In this document: positions 25,741 through 35,025 of the stretch, piece after piece
Position numbering within the stretch: position 1 is the stretch's first letter
Layout: every line of letters begins with the position of its first letter
Source of the DNA: Streptomyces sp. NBC_01750
GTDB taxonomy: Bacteria; Actinomycetota; Actinomycetes; Streptomycetales; Streptomycetaceae
DNA length: 64,000 nucleotides
Reading direction: 5' to 3'
Assembly (NCBI RefSeq): GCF_035918095.1
Contig: NZ_CP109137.1
Location: 6,946,001 to 7,010,000, forward strand
Made by a program: the position numbers and the translations under genes
Notes under the pieces: generated by a model
What the model saw: only the letters and a program-made list of their open reading frames with translations
The model's database searches: none
Told to the model about the DNA's origin: nothing

Positions 25741-26592
25741 TCAGAACGTGTGCCAGCGGACCCTCTCCGCCCCCTCACGCAGTGAAGCGATCCGGCAGGC
25801 GAACTCCTCCCGCGCCGCCGGGTTCGTCGGCGCGTGCTGCGCCACCCAGGCGCAGCTTGCCGTTTCGCGGGCGCCGCGCAGGACCGCGCAGCCGGGCCAC
25901 TCGCGGACGTCCCAGCCATATGTCTCGGTGAACGACGTATACGCCTCGGGCGCCAGTCCGTAGCGGTCGCGGGACAACGCCATGACCACCAGATCATGCT
26001 CGCGGAGGTCCGAGGAAAACGTCTCCAGGTCCACCAGGACCGGGCCGTCCGGGCCCACATGGACGTTGCGGGGGAGTGCGTCGCCGTGGATCGGGCCCGG
26101 CGGCAGATGTGGGGTGAGCCCGGACGCCGCCTCGGCGAAACCGTCGCGGCGCTCGCGCAGATAGGCCGCGTCGGCCGGGTCGATCGCCTCGCCCGCGAGA
26201 CGCAGCCAGCGCTCGACGCCCCCGAGCAGGTCCCGCCGCGGAAGGGAGAAGGACGGCGAGTCGAGCGCGTGGATCCGGCGCAGCAGATCCGCCAGATCCG
26301 CCGGCTCCGCCGGGCGTACGGCATCCGGCAGCCGGTGCCACACCGTCACCGGATGGCCCGTCACCAGCCGCGGCTTGGGCTCGGCCGCCCGCACGGCAGG
26401 CACCCCCGCCTCCGACAGCCAGGCGGCGATGGACAGTTCACGCTCCGCCCGCGCCAGCAGCTCCGCGTCCCGGCCAACCTTGACGACCACCTCGCCCGCC
26501 CCGAACACCGCGTTCTCGCCGAGCGCGAGCAGCGTCGCATCGGCAGGAAGTCCCGCAGCCGCCAGCACGGCGCGTGCTCGTGTCTCGTCCAT
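25741..26592 (-). CDS. Aminoglycoside phosphotransferase-family (APH/choline-kinase-like) protein
   Basis: The 283-residue product has the kinase-like features VVVKVGRDAELLARAEREL (ATP-binding Lys), the catalytic loop GPIHGDALPRNVHVG and the metal-binding VLVDLETFS. The family phosphorylates hydroxyls of antibiotics, homoserine, choline or sugars; nothing shows this is a resistance gene. GGGAGAG precedes the ATG at 26592. It is divergent from the sugar ABC operon, with about 140 bp between them. Confidence 0.82.
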   Translation of the reverse strand: MDETRARAVLAAAGLPADATLLALGENAVFGAGEVVVKVGRDAELLARAERELSIAAWLSEAGVPAVRAAEPKPRLVTGHPVTVWHRLPDAVRPAEPADLADLLRRIHALDSPSFSLPRRDLLGGVERWLRLAGEAIDPADAAYLRERRDGFAEAASGLTPHLPPGPIHGDALPRNVHVGPDGPVLVDLETFSSDLREHDLVVMALSRDRYGLAPEAYTSFTETYGWDVREWPGCAVLRGARETASCAWVAQHAPTNPAAREEFACRIASLREGAERVRWHTF

Positions 26593-26732
26593 GTCTCTCC
26601 CACCGCTTGCGCGAATCCGCCAAAGTCTCGCATCCACGCAGGTGGGGTTGACGAACCGACGGACCGTCAGCACGATGACGGAGGCCGCCTGGGCGGCCGG
26701 ACCGGGATGGGCCGCCCGAAGGAGCCGAATCC

Positions 26733-27668
26733 GTGACATTGGCGACCGCAACCTCGCGGCCCGGCAAGGCACGGTCCGAGCATCCGTGGTCCGGGAAGCA
26801 GCCGGACCACGGGGTCTGGTTCCTCGTACTGCCTGCCCTGATCCCGATTCTGGTGCTGAGCGTCGGGCCGCTGCTCTACGGCATATCGCTCGCCTTCACC
26901 GATTCCCAGGCGGGCCGCACCCAGCCCACCGAGTGGATCGGGACGCTGAACTTCCAGGACCTGCTCCACGACACGCTCTTCTGGGACTCGTTCAGGATCG
27001 GCCTGCTCTGGGCGATCGGCGTGACGCTCCCGCAGTTCCTGCTCGCGCTCGGCCTCGCTCTCCTGCTCAACCAGAACCTCCGCTTCCGCTGGCTGGCGCG
27101 CGCCATCGCGATCATTCCCTGGGCCATGCCCGAGGTCGTCGTCGGCATCATGTGGCGGCTCGTCTACAACCCCGACGCGGGCATCCTGAACGAGACCATC
27201 CGTGACCTCGGACTCGGAGACGGACGCGACTGGCTGACCGGACTCGCCACCGCCCTTCCCGCCGTGATCGTCGTCGGGATCTGGGCAGGCATGCCGCAGA
27301 CCACCGTCGCGCTTCTCGCCGGACTCCAGAACACCCCGCACGAGCTCCACGAGGCCGCCGCGCTCGACGGCGCCGGCGCCTGGCGCCGGTTCCGCACCGT
27401 CGCCTGGCCTGCTCTCAAGCCCGTCGCGCTCGCCATCACGGCGCTCAATTTCATCTGGAACTTCAATTCCTTCGCACTGGTGTACGTCCTCACCAACGGC
27501 GGCCCCGGCGGCCGCACCCGCCTCCCCATGCTCTTCGCCTACGAAGAGGCCTTCCGCTACGGCCAGTTCGGCTACGCCGCCGCCATGGGCTGCGTCATGG
27601 TCGCGGTGATATCGGTGATGCTCGCGTTCTACCTCGTAGGACGGCTCAAGGGAGGGGAGGGGCAGTGA
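26733..27668 (+). CDS. Carbohydrate ABC transporter permease (MalF type)
   Basis: The 311-residue membrane protein has six predicted helices. The coupling EAA loop is HEAAALDGAGAWRRFRTVAWP. It is the first gene of a three-gene CUT1 importer with tight spacing: the next permease overlaps it by 4 bp (GTGA). GAAGGAG lies before the GTG start. No ATPase is encoded here, as is common in Streptomyces, where a shared MsiK-type ATPase drives many CUT1 importers; that link is inferred. Confidence 0.9.
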   Translation: MTLATATSRPGKARSEHPWSGKQPDHGVWFLVLPALIPILVLSVGPLLYGISLAFTDSQAGRTQPTEWIGTLNFQDLLHDTLFWDSFRIGLLWAIGVTLPQFLLALGLALLLNQNLRFRWLARAIAIIPWAMPEVVVGIMWRLVYNPDAGILNETIRDLGLGDGRDWLTGLATALPAVIVVGIWAGMPQTTVALLAGLQNTPHELHEAAALDGAGAWRRFRTVAWPALKPVALAITALNFIWNFNSFALVYVLTNGGPGGRTRLPMLFAYEEAFRYGQFGYAAAMGCVMVAVISVMLAFYLVGRLKGGEGQ

Positions 27669-28507
27669 CGACGCCACGCACCAGCAGATCCGGCCGAGCA
27701 GGCCAGTACGTGGCGCTCCTCTGCTACCTCGTCTTCCTCGCGTTCCCCTTCCTCTGGCTGATCTCCACCGCCTTCAAACCGCCGCGCGAACTGGGCTCGC
27801 TGCACCCCACCTGGATTCCGGACGATCCCACCCTCGACAACTTCCGGCAGGCCTTCGACGAGCAGCCGCTCCTCCGGGCCGCCGGCAACAGCCTGATCGC
27901 GGCCCTGTCCGCCGCGCTCATCGCCGTCGTGATCGCGACGCCCATGGCTTACGTCATGGCCCGCAACCGCAACAAGCTCTCCGCCGCGGCCACCGGCTGG
28001 GTCGTGGTCAGCCAGGCGTTCCCGTTCGTACTGGTGATCATTCCGCTGTTCCTGATCCTGAAGAACCTGCATCTGATCAACACGCTGTCCGGTCTGATCA
28101 TGGTGTACGTCGTCTGGTCGCTGCCGTTCGCGCTCTGGATGCTGGGCGGATATGTACGGGCCGTGCCCCGCGAACTGGAGGAGGCGGCGTCGGTCGACGG
28201 CGCGGGCAGGCTCCGCACGCTTGTCTCGGTCACCGCCCCGCTGCTCGCTCCCGGCATCGTGGCCACCGCGCTGTTCGCCTTCATCACCGCGTGGAACGAG
28301 TTCTTCTTCGCGCTCGTCCTGCTCAAGACCCCGCAGACACAGACCTTGCCGGTCGTCCTCACGCATTTCCTCGGCGCTGAGGGCGTCGCTGATCTCGGGC
28401 CGCTGGCCGCTGCCGCGTTCCTCGCGACGATTCCCTCGCTCGTCATCTTCGCGATCATCCAGAAGCGGATCACGGGCGGGATGCTGACAGGGGCGGTGAA
28501 GAGCTGA
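27665..28507 (+). CDS. Carbohydrate ABC transporter permease (MalG type)
   Basis: The 280-residue partner permease has six helices and the EAA loop LEEAASVDGAGRLRTLVSVTAP. The N-terminal FPFLWLISTAFKPP is a family signature. Its GTG overlaps the previous stop and its TGA overlaps the next ATG by one base, so translation of the three genes is coupled. It forms the membrane channel with the upstream permease. Confidence 0.9.
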   Translation: MTTPRTSRSGRAGQYVALLCYLVFLAFPFLWLISTAFKPPRELGSLHPTWIPDDPTLDNFRQAFDEQPLLRAAGNSLIAALSAALIAVVIATPMAYVMARNRNKLSAAATGWVVVSQAFPFVLVIIPLFLILKNLHLINTLSGLIMVYVVWSLPFALWMLGGYVRAVPRELEEAASVDGAGRLRTLVSVTAPLLAPGIVATALFAFITAWNEFFFALVLLKTPQTQTLPVVLTHFLGAEGVADLGPLAAAAFLATIPSLVIFAIIQKRITGGMLTGAVKS

Positions 28508-29796
28508 TGCGGAGACTCGCGGCCGCTGCCGCCGTATGTGCGCTGCTGCTGACCGGCTGCTCGGCCGACGGGGGCGGAGCCGACAGCGGAAGGATCACGC
28601 TCCGTTTCCAGTCCCTGGCCTGGCAGCAGGAGTCCGTGGACGCCAACAAGGAGCTGGTGAAGGAGTGGAACACGAGCCACCCCGACATCCGGGTCGAGTA
28701 TGTCCAGGGCAGCTGGGACAGCGTCCATGACCAGCTGCTGACCTCCTTCGAGGGTGGCGAGGCGCCGGACATCATCCATGACGCCTCCGACGACCTCGCC
28801 GACTTCGCGTACGGCGGCTACCTCGCCGATCTGAGTGGGCTGCTGCCGGAACGCCTCACGGCGGACATCCCGCGGCAGAGCTGGGAGTCGGCGACCTTCG
28901 GCAAGGGGGTCTACGGCGTGCCATTCCTCCAGGAGCCGCGCGTTCTCATCGCCAACAAGAAAATCCTCGACTCCTCGGGGGTGCGTATTCCGACGGCCGG
29001 GAAGCCGTGGAGCTGGGAGGAGTTCCGCCAGGTCACCAAGACGCTCACGGAGGAGATGGGGGAGGGAAAGTACGGTGTCGCCTGGCCGCTCAAGGAGCCG
29101 GTCTCCGTCACCCTCAACCTCGGTCTGTCCGCGGGCGGGCAGCTCTTCCACCGCGGCGACGACGGGAAGGTCACGATCAAGTTCACCGATGGCGACGGCG
29201 TGGTGCCCGGCACCGTGCACGATCAGGTCAACACCGACAAGAGCGCCTCCCGCACCACGCTCGGCATGGGCGGCTCGGACACGCTGCCCGGCTTCTTCGG
29301 CGGCAAGTACGCGATGGTCCCGCTGGGCTTCTCGTACCGTCAGCAGATTGTCCAGCAGGCGCCCAAGGGTTTCGAGTGGACGGTGCTCCCCGCCCCGGCG
29401 GGCCCCGGGGGCCCGGCCCAGGGCGTGAGCCCGCAGACTCTCTCCGTCGCGGAGGACACCCCTCACAAGAAGGAAGCTGCGCGGTTCATCGACTTCATGC
29501 TCCAGCCGCGGAACATGGTGCGGCTGGCGAAGGGCGACTGGATGCTGCCGACGGGTTCGAAGGCGCTGGCGGACCCGGCCCTGCACACCGATGAGGCGGG
29601 CTGGTCGACAGGCGCCGCACTCGCGCGGGATCTGCGCTCGGCGCCGGCCCAGTCGGTGCGCGGCTACCCGGAGTGGAAGGACAAGGTGGCGACTCCGGCG
29701 CTGCAGGAGTACTACAGCGGCGCGATCGATGCGCCGGAGCTGGAGAAACGCCTGGTCAATGACGGCAACCTGGTTCTCTCCCGCTATCAGCGCTGA
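28507..29796 (+). CDS. Sugar ABC transporter substrate-binding lipoprotein
   Basis: The 429-residue product begins with a lipoprotein signal (hydrophobic stretch ending LLLTGCS, cysteine at residue 18), so it is anchored outside the membrane. The rest matches family-1 solute-binding proteins: VDANKELVKEWNTSHPDIRV, DIIHDASDDLADFAYGGYLAD, YGVPFLQEPRVLIANKKIL and GGKYAMVPLGFSYRQQI. It delivers an unknown oligosaccharide to the two permeases. A GntR or LacI regulator is not adjacent. The unit ends in a 17-bp hairpin about 260 bp downstream. Confidence 0.88.
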   Translation: MRRLAAAAAVCALLLTGCSADGGGADSGRITLRFQSLAWQQESVDANKELVKEWNTSHPDIRVEYVQGSWDSVHDQLLTSFEGGEAPDIIHDASDDLADFAYGGYLADLSGLLPERLTADIPRQSWESATFGKGVYGVPFLQEPRVLIANKKILDSSGVRIPTAGKPWSWEEFRQVTKTLTEEMGEGKYGVAWPLKEPVSVTLNLGLSAGGQLFHRGDDGKVTIKFTDGDGVVPGTVHDQVNTDKSASRTTLGMGGSDTLPGFFGGKYAMVPLGFSYRQQIVQQAPKGFEWTVLPAPAGPGGPAQGVSPQTLSVAEDTPHKKEAARFIDFMLQPRNMVRLAKGDWMLPTGSKALADPALHTDEAGWSTGAALARDLRSAPAQSVRGYPEWKDKVATPALQEYYSGAIDAPELEKRLVNDGNLVLSRYQR

Positions 29797-29936
29797 CGCC
29801 CGGGGCGCGGGCACCCGAGGGCCCGGCCTTGCCCCCTGGCAGGGGGACGCGCAGGGGTCGCGTCCGGGACGTAAAGCGTCGCAACTCGCGCGAAGCGCGG
29901 TGAGGAAAGCAGTCCCGGACACGAGCCCCGGAGCGG

Positions 29937-29968
29937 CCCAAGACCGGGCACGCCCAAGACCGGGCACG
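29937..29968 (+). repeat. Two tandem 16-bp repeats with degenerate copies
   Basis: CCCAAGACCGGGCACG occurs twice in tandem, followed by shorter CCCAAG-containing variants up to about 29995. The 340-bp gap 29797-30136 holds no credible gene, only these repeats, the hairpin at 30053-30091 and the 32-bp repeat at 30081-30144. Confidence 0.6.
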
Positions 29969-30052
29969 CCCAAGCACCCAAGACCCGCACCCCGCAAGGG
30001 ACCCGCAAGGCACCCGCACCCCCGAGACCAGGGTCCGCCCACGCACCCCAAC

Positions 30053-30091
30053 CCCCGCGGCCCGGGAGCGCATGGCTCCCGGGCCGCGGGG
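30053..30091. terminator. Strong hairpin between convergent ABC operon and MMPL gene
   Basis: CCCCGCGGCCCGGGAGC and GCTCCCGGGCCGCGGGG form a perfect 17-bp stem with a 5-nt loop (GCATG). It is placed to end transcription from both sides. Confidence 0.8.
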
Positions 30092-30144
30092 ACATCAACC
30101 CGTCTCAGACCCGGGCCGCGGGGACATCAACCCGCTTCAGACCC
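30081..30144. repeat. 32-bp direct repeat, two copies
   Basis: The unit starting GGGCCGCGGGGACATCAACC is repeated at 30081-30112 and 30113-30144 with two differences, and the start of a third copy follows. The first copy overlaps the terminator arm and the second covers the last codons of the MMPL gene, so slippage has probably reshaped that C-terminus. Confidence 0.65.
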
Positions 30145-32410
30145 GGGCCGGTTCCGGTCGGCCGTCGTCGTCGTGGCGCGGCGCCCTCACCCGCGCCTCC
30201 GCCACCGTCGACTCGTCGTGCGTCAGATCCGGCAGCCACCGCAGCCACTTCGGGAAGTACCAGTTCCGCTCGCCCAACAGCGCCATGATCGCCGGAAGCA
30301 GCACCCCGCGGATGATCGTCGCGTCGATCAGCACCGCCGCCGCAAGGCCCACACCCATCTGCTTCATCGACTGCATCGACAGGGTGCCGAAGATCGCGAA
30401 CACCGCCACCATGATGACCGCCGCACTCGTCACCACCCCCGCCGTCGTCACGACGCCATGCGTAATCGCGTCCCGCGTCTCGCGTCCCTGCACCTTCGCC
30501 TCACGGATCCGCGACACCACGAACACGTGGTAGTCCATCGAGAGTCCGAACAGGATCACGAAGAGGAACAGCGGCAGCCAGGCGATGATCGCGCCCACGC
30601 CCTCCGCGCCGACCAGCCCCGCGCCCCAGCCGTGCTGGAAGACGGCCGTCAGGATGCCGTACGCCGCGCCCACCGACAGCAGGTTGAGGACGATTGAGGT
30701 GATCGCGATCGTCAGCGACCTGAACGACAACAGCATCAGCACGAAGGCGAACACCACGACGAAGGCGAAGACGGGTGCCACCGCCCCGGTGAGCTGATCG
30801 TTGAAGTCCTTCGAGCCCGCGACCTGGCCGCTGATCGGCGCCTGGAGGCCGTCGACCTTGCCGAGCGTGGCCGGCCGGACCGTGTCCCGCAGGATGCCCA
30901 GGCTCTTCTCCGCCTTGTCCTGGTCGGAGCCGCCCACCAGCGGTACGTATACGAACGCGAGGTTCTGGGCATCGTGCGTCACAACCGTGACCGGGCCCTC
31001 GGAGGCGCCCGAAGCGACCGCGCTCCTACGGAAGTCGGCGATCGCGTTGCGCACAGGGGCGGCGTTGATGTCGTCCGCCTTGACGATGACCTCCGCCGGG
31101 TCCGCCCCGCCCGGGAACGCTTCGTTGATCCGCTCGTACGTCCCGACGATCGGCACCGAGTTGCCGAACTCCTGGTCCAGCGTGAAGTTCTGGGTCTTCA
31201 TACCCATGGCGGGCAGGGCGATCGCGACCAGCGCGCCCGCCGCCACGAGCAGCGACACCAGGGGCCGCTTCAGGACGCCCCCGAGCACCCGGCCCCACAC
31301 CCGGCTCTCCGCGCCACCCGCTCCGTTCGCGCCGCGCTTCCCGCGGTTCAGGAAGGGCACGCGCCCCTTCTCCACCCGCTCGCCGAGCAGCGACAGCAGC
31401 GCCGGCAGCACCGTCACCGAACCGACCATCGCCACAGCAACCACGATCAGAGAGGAGAGCCCCATCGACTCGAACTCGCCGATCCCGGTGAAGAGCATGC
31501 CGGCCATGGCCACACAGACCGTCACACCGGAGACGATGACGGCCCGTCCGCTGGTCGCCGCCGCGATCTGCATCGCCGTGGCAGCGTCGCGCCCGGCTGC
31601 CCGCTCCTCGCGCTCGCGCCGCAGATAGAAGAGGCAGTAGTCGACGCCGACCGCCAGACCCACCAGCAGCATCACGGAGTTCGCGGAATCGCTCATCGGC
31701 TGGAAATGGCTGGCGACTCCCATCAGCCCCATCGTCGCCATGATCGCGGTGATGGCCAGAGCTACCGGCAGCAGAGCGGCCACCAGAGCGCCGAAGGCGA
31801 TCAGCAGAATGCCGAGCGCGACCGGCACCGCCGAGAGCTCCGCCTGCTGGAAGTCGTCGCCGAAGGCCTCGTCGAAGGTCTTGCGCATACTCGCGCCGCC
31901 GATCTCCTCGATCCGCAGCTCCTTGTGGGAGGCCTGGACCTTGGCGACGGCATTGAGGACCGGCTCGATCCGGTCGCTCGCGGTTTCCGGGTCGCCGCGC
32001 ACATCGAACTGCACGAGCGCGCTGCGCCCGTCCTTCGAAATGCTCTTGGTGTCGTACGGCGACGTCACCCCGGTCACTTCACCCGTGCCGCCGACCGCCT
32101 TGATCACCGCGGCGACGGCTGTACGGAACTCGGGGTCGGTCGCCCTCGCCGCCGTGTCCTTCGCCTGGACGAGCACGGTCTCACCGGCCGGCTCTTCGAC
32201 TCCCGCGTCCTCCGCGATCCGGGCCGCCTGGGTGGTCTCGCCCTTCAGCTGATCGCTGTCCTTGAGTTCGACCGTGCCCGCGGCCGAGCCGGCCGCCATG
32301 GCGAGGACGACGAACAGCACCCAGATTCCCACTGCTGCCCAGCGGTGTCGCGCGCTCCAGCCGCCGGCTCGCGCGGCGATTCCGCGCGGACCTCTTTCTG
32401 CTTTCCCCAT
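30137..32410 (-). CDS. MMPL-family RND transporter
   Basis: The 757-residue membrane protein has the RND plan: one helix near residue 25, a large external loop (about 45-185), five helices (about 190-340), a cytoplasmic linker, a helix near 370, a second external loop (about 395-530) and a final five-helix bundle. MMPL signatures include GLAVGVDYCLFYLRREREER and ILFGLSMDYHVFVVSRIREA, each with the Asp of the proton relay. Members export lipids, peptidolipids or drugs; no substrate is indicated. It is monocistronic and ends against the hairpin at 30053-30091. Confidence 0.92.
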   Translation of the reverse strand: MGKAERGPRGIAARAGGWSARHRWAAVGIWVLFVVLAMAAGSAAGTVELKDSDQLKGETTQAARIAEDAGVEEPAGETVLVQAKDTAARATDPEFRTAVAAVIKAVGGTGEVTGVTSPYDTKSISKDGRSALVQFDVRGDPETASDRIEPVLNAVAKVQASHKELRIEEIGGASMRKTFDEAFGDDFQQAELSAVPVALGILLIAFGALVAALLPVALAITAIMATMGLMGVASHFQPMSDSANSVMLLVGLAVGVDYCLFYLRREREERAAGRDAATAMQIAAATSGRAVIVSGVTVCVAMAGMLFTGIGEFESMGLSSLIVVAVAMVGSVTVLPALLSLLGERVEKGRVPFLNRGKRGANGAGGAESRVWGRVLGGVLKRPLVSLLVAAGALVAIALPAMGMKTQNFTLDQEFGNSVPIVGTYERINEAFPGGADPAEVIVKADDINAAPVRNAIADFRRSAVASGASEGPVTVVTHDAQNLAFVYVPLVGGSDQDKAEKSLGILRDTVRPATLGKVDGLQAPISGQVAGSKDFNDQLTGAVAPVFAFVVVFAFVLMLLSFRSLTIAITSIVLNLLSVGAAYGILTAVFQHGWGAGLVGAEGVGAIIAWLPLFLFVILFGLSMDYHVFVVSRIREAKVQGRETRDAITHGVVTTAGVVTSAAVIMVAVFAIFGTLSMQSMKQMGVGLAAAVLIDATIIRGVLLPAIMALLGERNWYFPKWLRWLPDLTHDESTVAEARVRAPRHDDDGRPEPARV

Positions 32411-32778
32411 GACGGTCCTGCCCCCCTCGAAATGACGTCGGCGCCGCGCCGTTGTCTCCGCTTAGAAGCTATGGGCACATTCAGGCCGTCTCCTCCTGCT
32501 CGCCGGTGACACGGCGGGGTGGCTCTCTCCTCCTTGCGGACCGGTCGGATCCCCGACAAGGAGGATCGAAGCCCCTTACACGTAAAGGCGGTTGGGGGTG
32601 AAGTCCGACTTGTTCGGCCCTGGCCGATTCATTATTACGAAACCTTGTTGAGTAAGTCACAGCTGTATGAAGGTCTTGATCTGCGCGCGTCAATCGGTCA
32701 GGGTTTCGAGGCAGCCCCCGGAGATTTTCCGTCCGGCGGGCAATCCCCCCACAAATGCTGACGAGGAGATCCCTCTTC
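32411..32778. other. Gene-free region between MMPL and subtilase genes
   Basis: No ORF here has a credible start, codon bias or recognisable product. The part 32575-32680 is notably A/T-rich for this genome, as expected for a promoter region. The region should hold the divergent promoters of both genes. Confidence 0.6.
32610..32638 (+). promoter_or_regulatory. Candidate vegetative promoter of the subtilase gene
   Basis: TTGTTC and TATTAC, separated by exactly 17 bp, resemble -35 and -10 elements and lie in the A/T-rich part of the gap. This would give a leader of about 135 nt. A second possible pair (TTGTTG...TATGAA) lies just downstream with a less suitable spacing. Confidence 0.35.
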
Positions 32779-33978
32779 ATGGCAACTCACAAGCGCGCGA
32801 GCAGGATCAAGCTCACCGCGGCGATAACCGCCGTGGCTGCCGCAGCCGGAGTGACCGTACTCAACACCTCATTCGCCGGAGCGGCGCCCTCCCCACAGGG
32901 CACCATCTACGGTGCGAATGCCGCAGGCGCGATCGATGGCAGCTACATCGTGATGCTGGACAAGAAGGCCGACAAGCAGGACCTGGCCAACGAGTACGGC
33001 GGCAAGCTGCAGCGTAACTACAGCTCCGCCATCAACGGCTTCTCCGCGAGCGGTCTTACGGAGACCGAGGCCAAGCGCCTCGCCGCCGACCCGTCCGTCG
33101 CCAAGGTCGTCCAGAACAAGAAGTTCTCGATCAACGCGACCCAGGACAATCCGCCGTCCTGGGGCCTCGACCGGATCGACCAGGCCGACACGGCCGGCGA
33201 CAAGAAGTACACCTACCCCGACAGCGCGGGCGAGGGCGTGACGGCGTACGTCGTCGACACCGGAGTCCGTATCACCCACAAGGACTTCGGCGGTCGTGCC
33301 ACCCACGGCTTCGACGCCGTGGACAACGACGACTCCGCCGACGACGGCAACGGCCACGGCACCCATGTCGCCGGCACCATCGCCGGCGCCACGTACGGTG
33401 TCGCCAAGAAGGCGAAGATCGTCGCCGTCCGTGTCCTCGACGACAACGGCTCCGGTACGACGGAGCAGGTCGTCGCGGGTATCGACTGGGTCACCAAGAA
33501 CCACAAGGGCCCGTCCGTCGCCAACATGAGCCTCGGCGGCGGCGTCGACGAGGCGCTCGACGAGGCTGTCCGCAAGGCGATCGCCTCCGGCGTCACCTTC
33601 GCCGTCGCGGCCGGCAACGAGTCCACCGACGCGAGCCAGGGATCCCCGGCGCGCGTCAAGGAAGCGATCACCGTCGCCTCCTCCACCAAGGAGGACAAGC
33701 AGTCGGAGTTCTCCAACTTCGGTGGCAGCGTGGACATCTACGCCCCGGGCTCGGACATCACCTCTGCGTGGAACGACAGCGACGAGGGTACGAAGACCAT
33801 CTCCGGCACCTCGATGGCGACCCCGCACGTGGTCGGCGCCGCGGCGGTCTACCTCGGCGGTCACCAGGACGCCACCCCGGAGCAGGTCGCCAAGGCCCTG
33901 ACCGACGGCGCCACGCCCGACAAGATCTCCAACCCCAGCGCAGGCACGCCCAACAAGCTGCTGAAGGTCGTCGAGTAG
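32779..33978 (+). CDS. Secreted subtilisin-family (S8) serine protease
   Basis: The 399-residue preproprotease has a Sec signal (positive start, hydrophobic core, cut near AGAAPS), an I9 inhibitor prodomain (GSYIVMLDKKADKQDLANEY to VVQNKKFSINATQ, about 52-123) and a catalytic domain with D160 in AYVVDTGV, H193 in GHGTHVAGT, the oxyanion Asn in AAGNES and S345 in GTSMATPHVVG. It is a proteinase-K-like extracellular protease activated by prodomain removal. ATG 32779 has GAGGAG 9 nt upstream; ATG 32755 is less likely. Confidence 0.95.
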   Translation: MATHKRASRIKLTAAITAVAAAAGVTVLNTSFAGAAPSPQGTIYGANAAGAIDGSYIVMLDKKADKQDLANEYGGKLQRNYSSAINGFSASGLTETEAKRLAADPSVAKVVQNKKFSINATQDNPPSWGLDRIDQADTAGDKKYTYPDSAGEGVTAYVVDTGVRITHKDFGGRATHGFDAVDNDDSADDGNGHGTHVAGTIAGATYGVAKKAKIVAVRVLDDNGSGTTEQVVAGIDWVTKNHKGPSVANMSLGGGVDEALDEAVRKAIASGVTFAVAAGNESTDASQGSPARVKEAITVASSTKEDKQSEFSNFGGSVDIYAPGSDITSAWNDSDEGTKTISGTSMATPHVVGAAAVYLGGHQDATPEQVAKALTDGATPDKISNPSAGTPNKLLKVVE

Positions 33979-34004
33979 CCGACGGACTCCAACGCTGAAC
34001 CGGC

Positions 34005-34039
34005 GGTCGCCGTGCCCTCCCCCACGGGGTGCGGCGGCC
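34005..34039 (+). terminator. Imperfect hairpin after the subtilase gene
   Basis: GGTCGCCGTGCCC can pair with GGGGTGCGGCGGCC around an 8-nt loop, with mismatches. It ends 16 bp before the next gene. Confidence 0.4.
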
Positions 34040-34055
34040 GTCTTATGGTGTGGCG

Positions 34056-34601
34056 ATGACGAGGTATGCGGCCCTGCTGCGCGGGATCAATGTGGGCGGG
34101 CACAAGAGGGTGCCCATGGCGGATCTGCGTGAACTGCTCGCGGAGCTGGGTCACGGTGACGTCGCCACGTATCTGCAGAGCGGCAACGCCGTCTTCACCA
34201 GCGACTCGGACGACGAGAAGGCGCTGGGCGCCTCACTGGAGCGAGCCATCGAGAAGCGCTTCGGTTTCGGCGTCGACTGCCTGGTGCGCAGCGGTAGGTA
34301 TCTGAAGGAGGTCGCCGACGCGTGCCCCTTCCCCGCGGCCTCGCTCGAGGGCAAGCAACTGCATGCCACCTACTTCTCGGAGCGCGTCGGCCCCGAGCGG
34401 CTCGCCTCGATCGATGTTGCGGCCCATCTGCCGGAGGAGTTCCGGCTCGGCGACCGGGTGCTCTATCTGTACGTGCCGAACGGCCTCGGCCGCTCCAAGC
34501 TGGCCGAAGTGCTCGCGAGGCCGAGCCTGTTCAAGGGCATCGTCGCCACCAGCCGTAACTGGAACACCGTCGTCAAACTGGTGGAGCTGACCCGTGACTG
34601 A
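34056..34601 (+). CDS. DUF1697 protein
   Basis: The 181-residue product shows the family signature at the N-terminus (YAALLRGINVGGHKRVPMAD, LRELLAELGHGDVATYLQSG, NAVF) and LARPSLFKGIVATSRNWNTVVKL near the end. The function of DUF1697 is unknown. No SD precedes the ATG; TATGGT about 9 nt upstream could be its -10, suggesting a leaderless or nearly leaderless start. It overlaps the next gene by 8 bp. Confidence 0.85.
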   Translation: MTRYAALLRGINVGGHKRVPMADLRELLAELGHGDVATYLQSGNAVFTSDSDDEKALGASLERAIEKRFGFGVDCLVRSGRYLKEVADACPFPAASLEGKQLHATYFSERVGPERLASIDVAAHLPEEFRLGDRVLYLYVPNGLGRSKLAEVLARPSLFKGIVATSRNWNTVVKLVELTRD

Positions 34602-34956
34602 TCCCACCGAGGCCGTCAATGGCGCCATGGAGGCGGAATTGCGCCTTCTCGACCCGATCGTGCGTTCCTCGCCCCAGCTGCTCGCCGAGCTGTTCCACCC
34701 GGATTACCAGGAGTTCGGCACTTCGGGCCGGCTCTGGGACCGGGCGTCGATCCTCGCCACCCTCATGGCGCGGGACGTGCCGGCGCCGCGGCCCATCACC
34801 ACCTCGCAGATGAAAGGTGTGCAGCTCGCGCCGGACGTGGTGCATCTGACGTTCACCACCCAGTCGGGCGCTCACCGCGCCCACCGAAGTTCGCTGTGGC
34901 GCCTGACCAGTGGCAAGTGGCTGCTCTACTTCCACCAGGGCACGCGAGTTCAGTGA
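34594..34956 (+). CDS. NTF2-like / DUF4440 protein
   Basis: The 120-residue cytoplasmic protein reads as a cystatin-like NTF2 fold: VNGAMEAELRLLDPIVRSSP, LLAELFHPDYQEFGTSGRLW, then VHLTFTTQSGAHRAHRSSLW. Such domains bind small ligands or act as isomerases; no catalytic pair stands out. GTG 34594 overlaps the DUF1697 stop by 8 bp, so the two are cotranslated. Confidence 0.75.
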   Translation: MTDPTEAVNGAMEAELRLLDPIVRSSPQLLAELFHPDYQEFGTSGRLWDRASILATLMARDVPAPRPITTSQMKGVQLAPDVVHLTFTTQSGAHRAHRSSLWRLTSGKWLLYFHQGTRVQ

Positions 34957-35025
34957 GGACGCGACCACCGTCGTAGGCCGAAGCCGCCCGACCGGTGACC
35001 GAAGAGCCGGTCAGTGCAGCGCCGG

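Noticed and set aside
25741..26592. Aminoglycoside resistance gene
   Set aside because: The fold is shared by many metabolic kinases and nothing in the context points to antibiotic modification.
32755..32778. Upstream ATG of the subtilase
   Set aside because: It lacks an SD and would place charged residues before the signal peptide; ATG 32779 has GAGGAG at a suitable distance.
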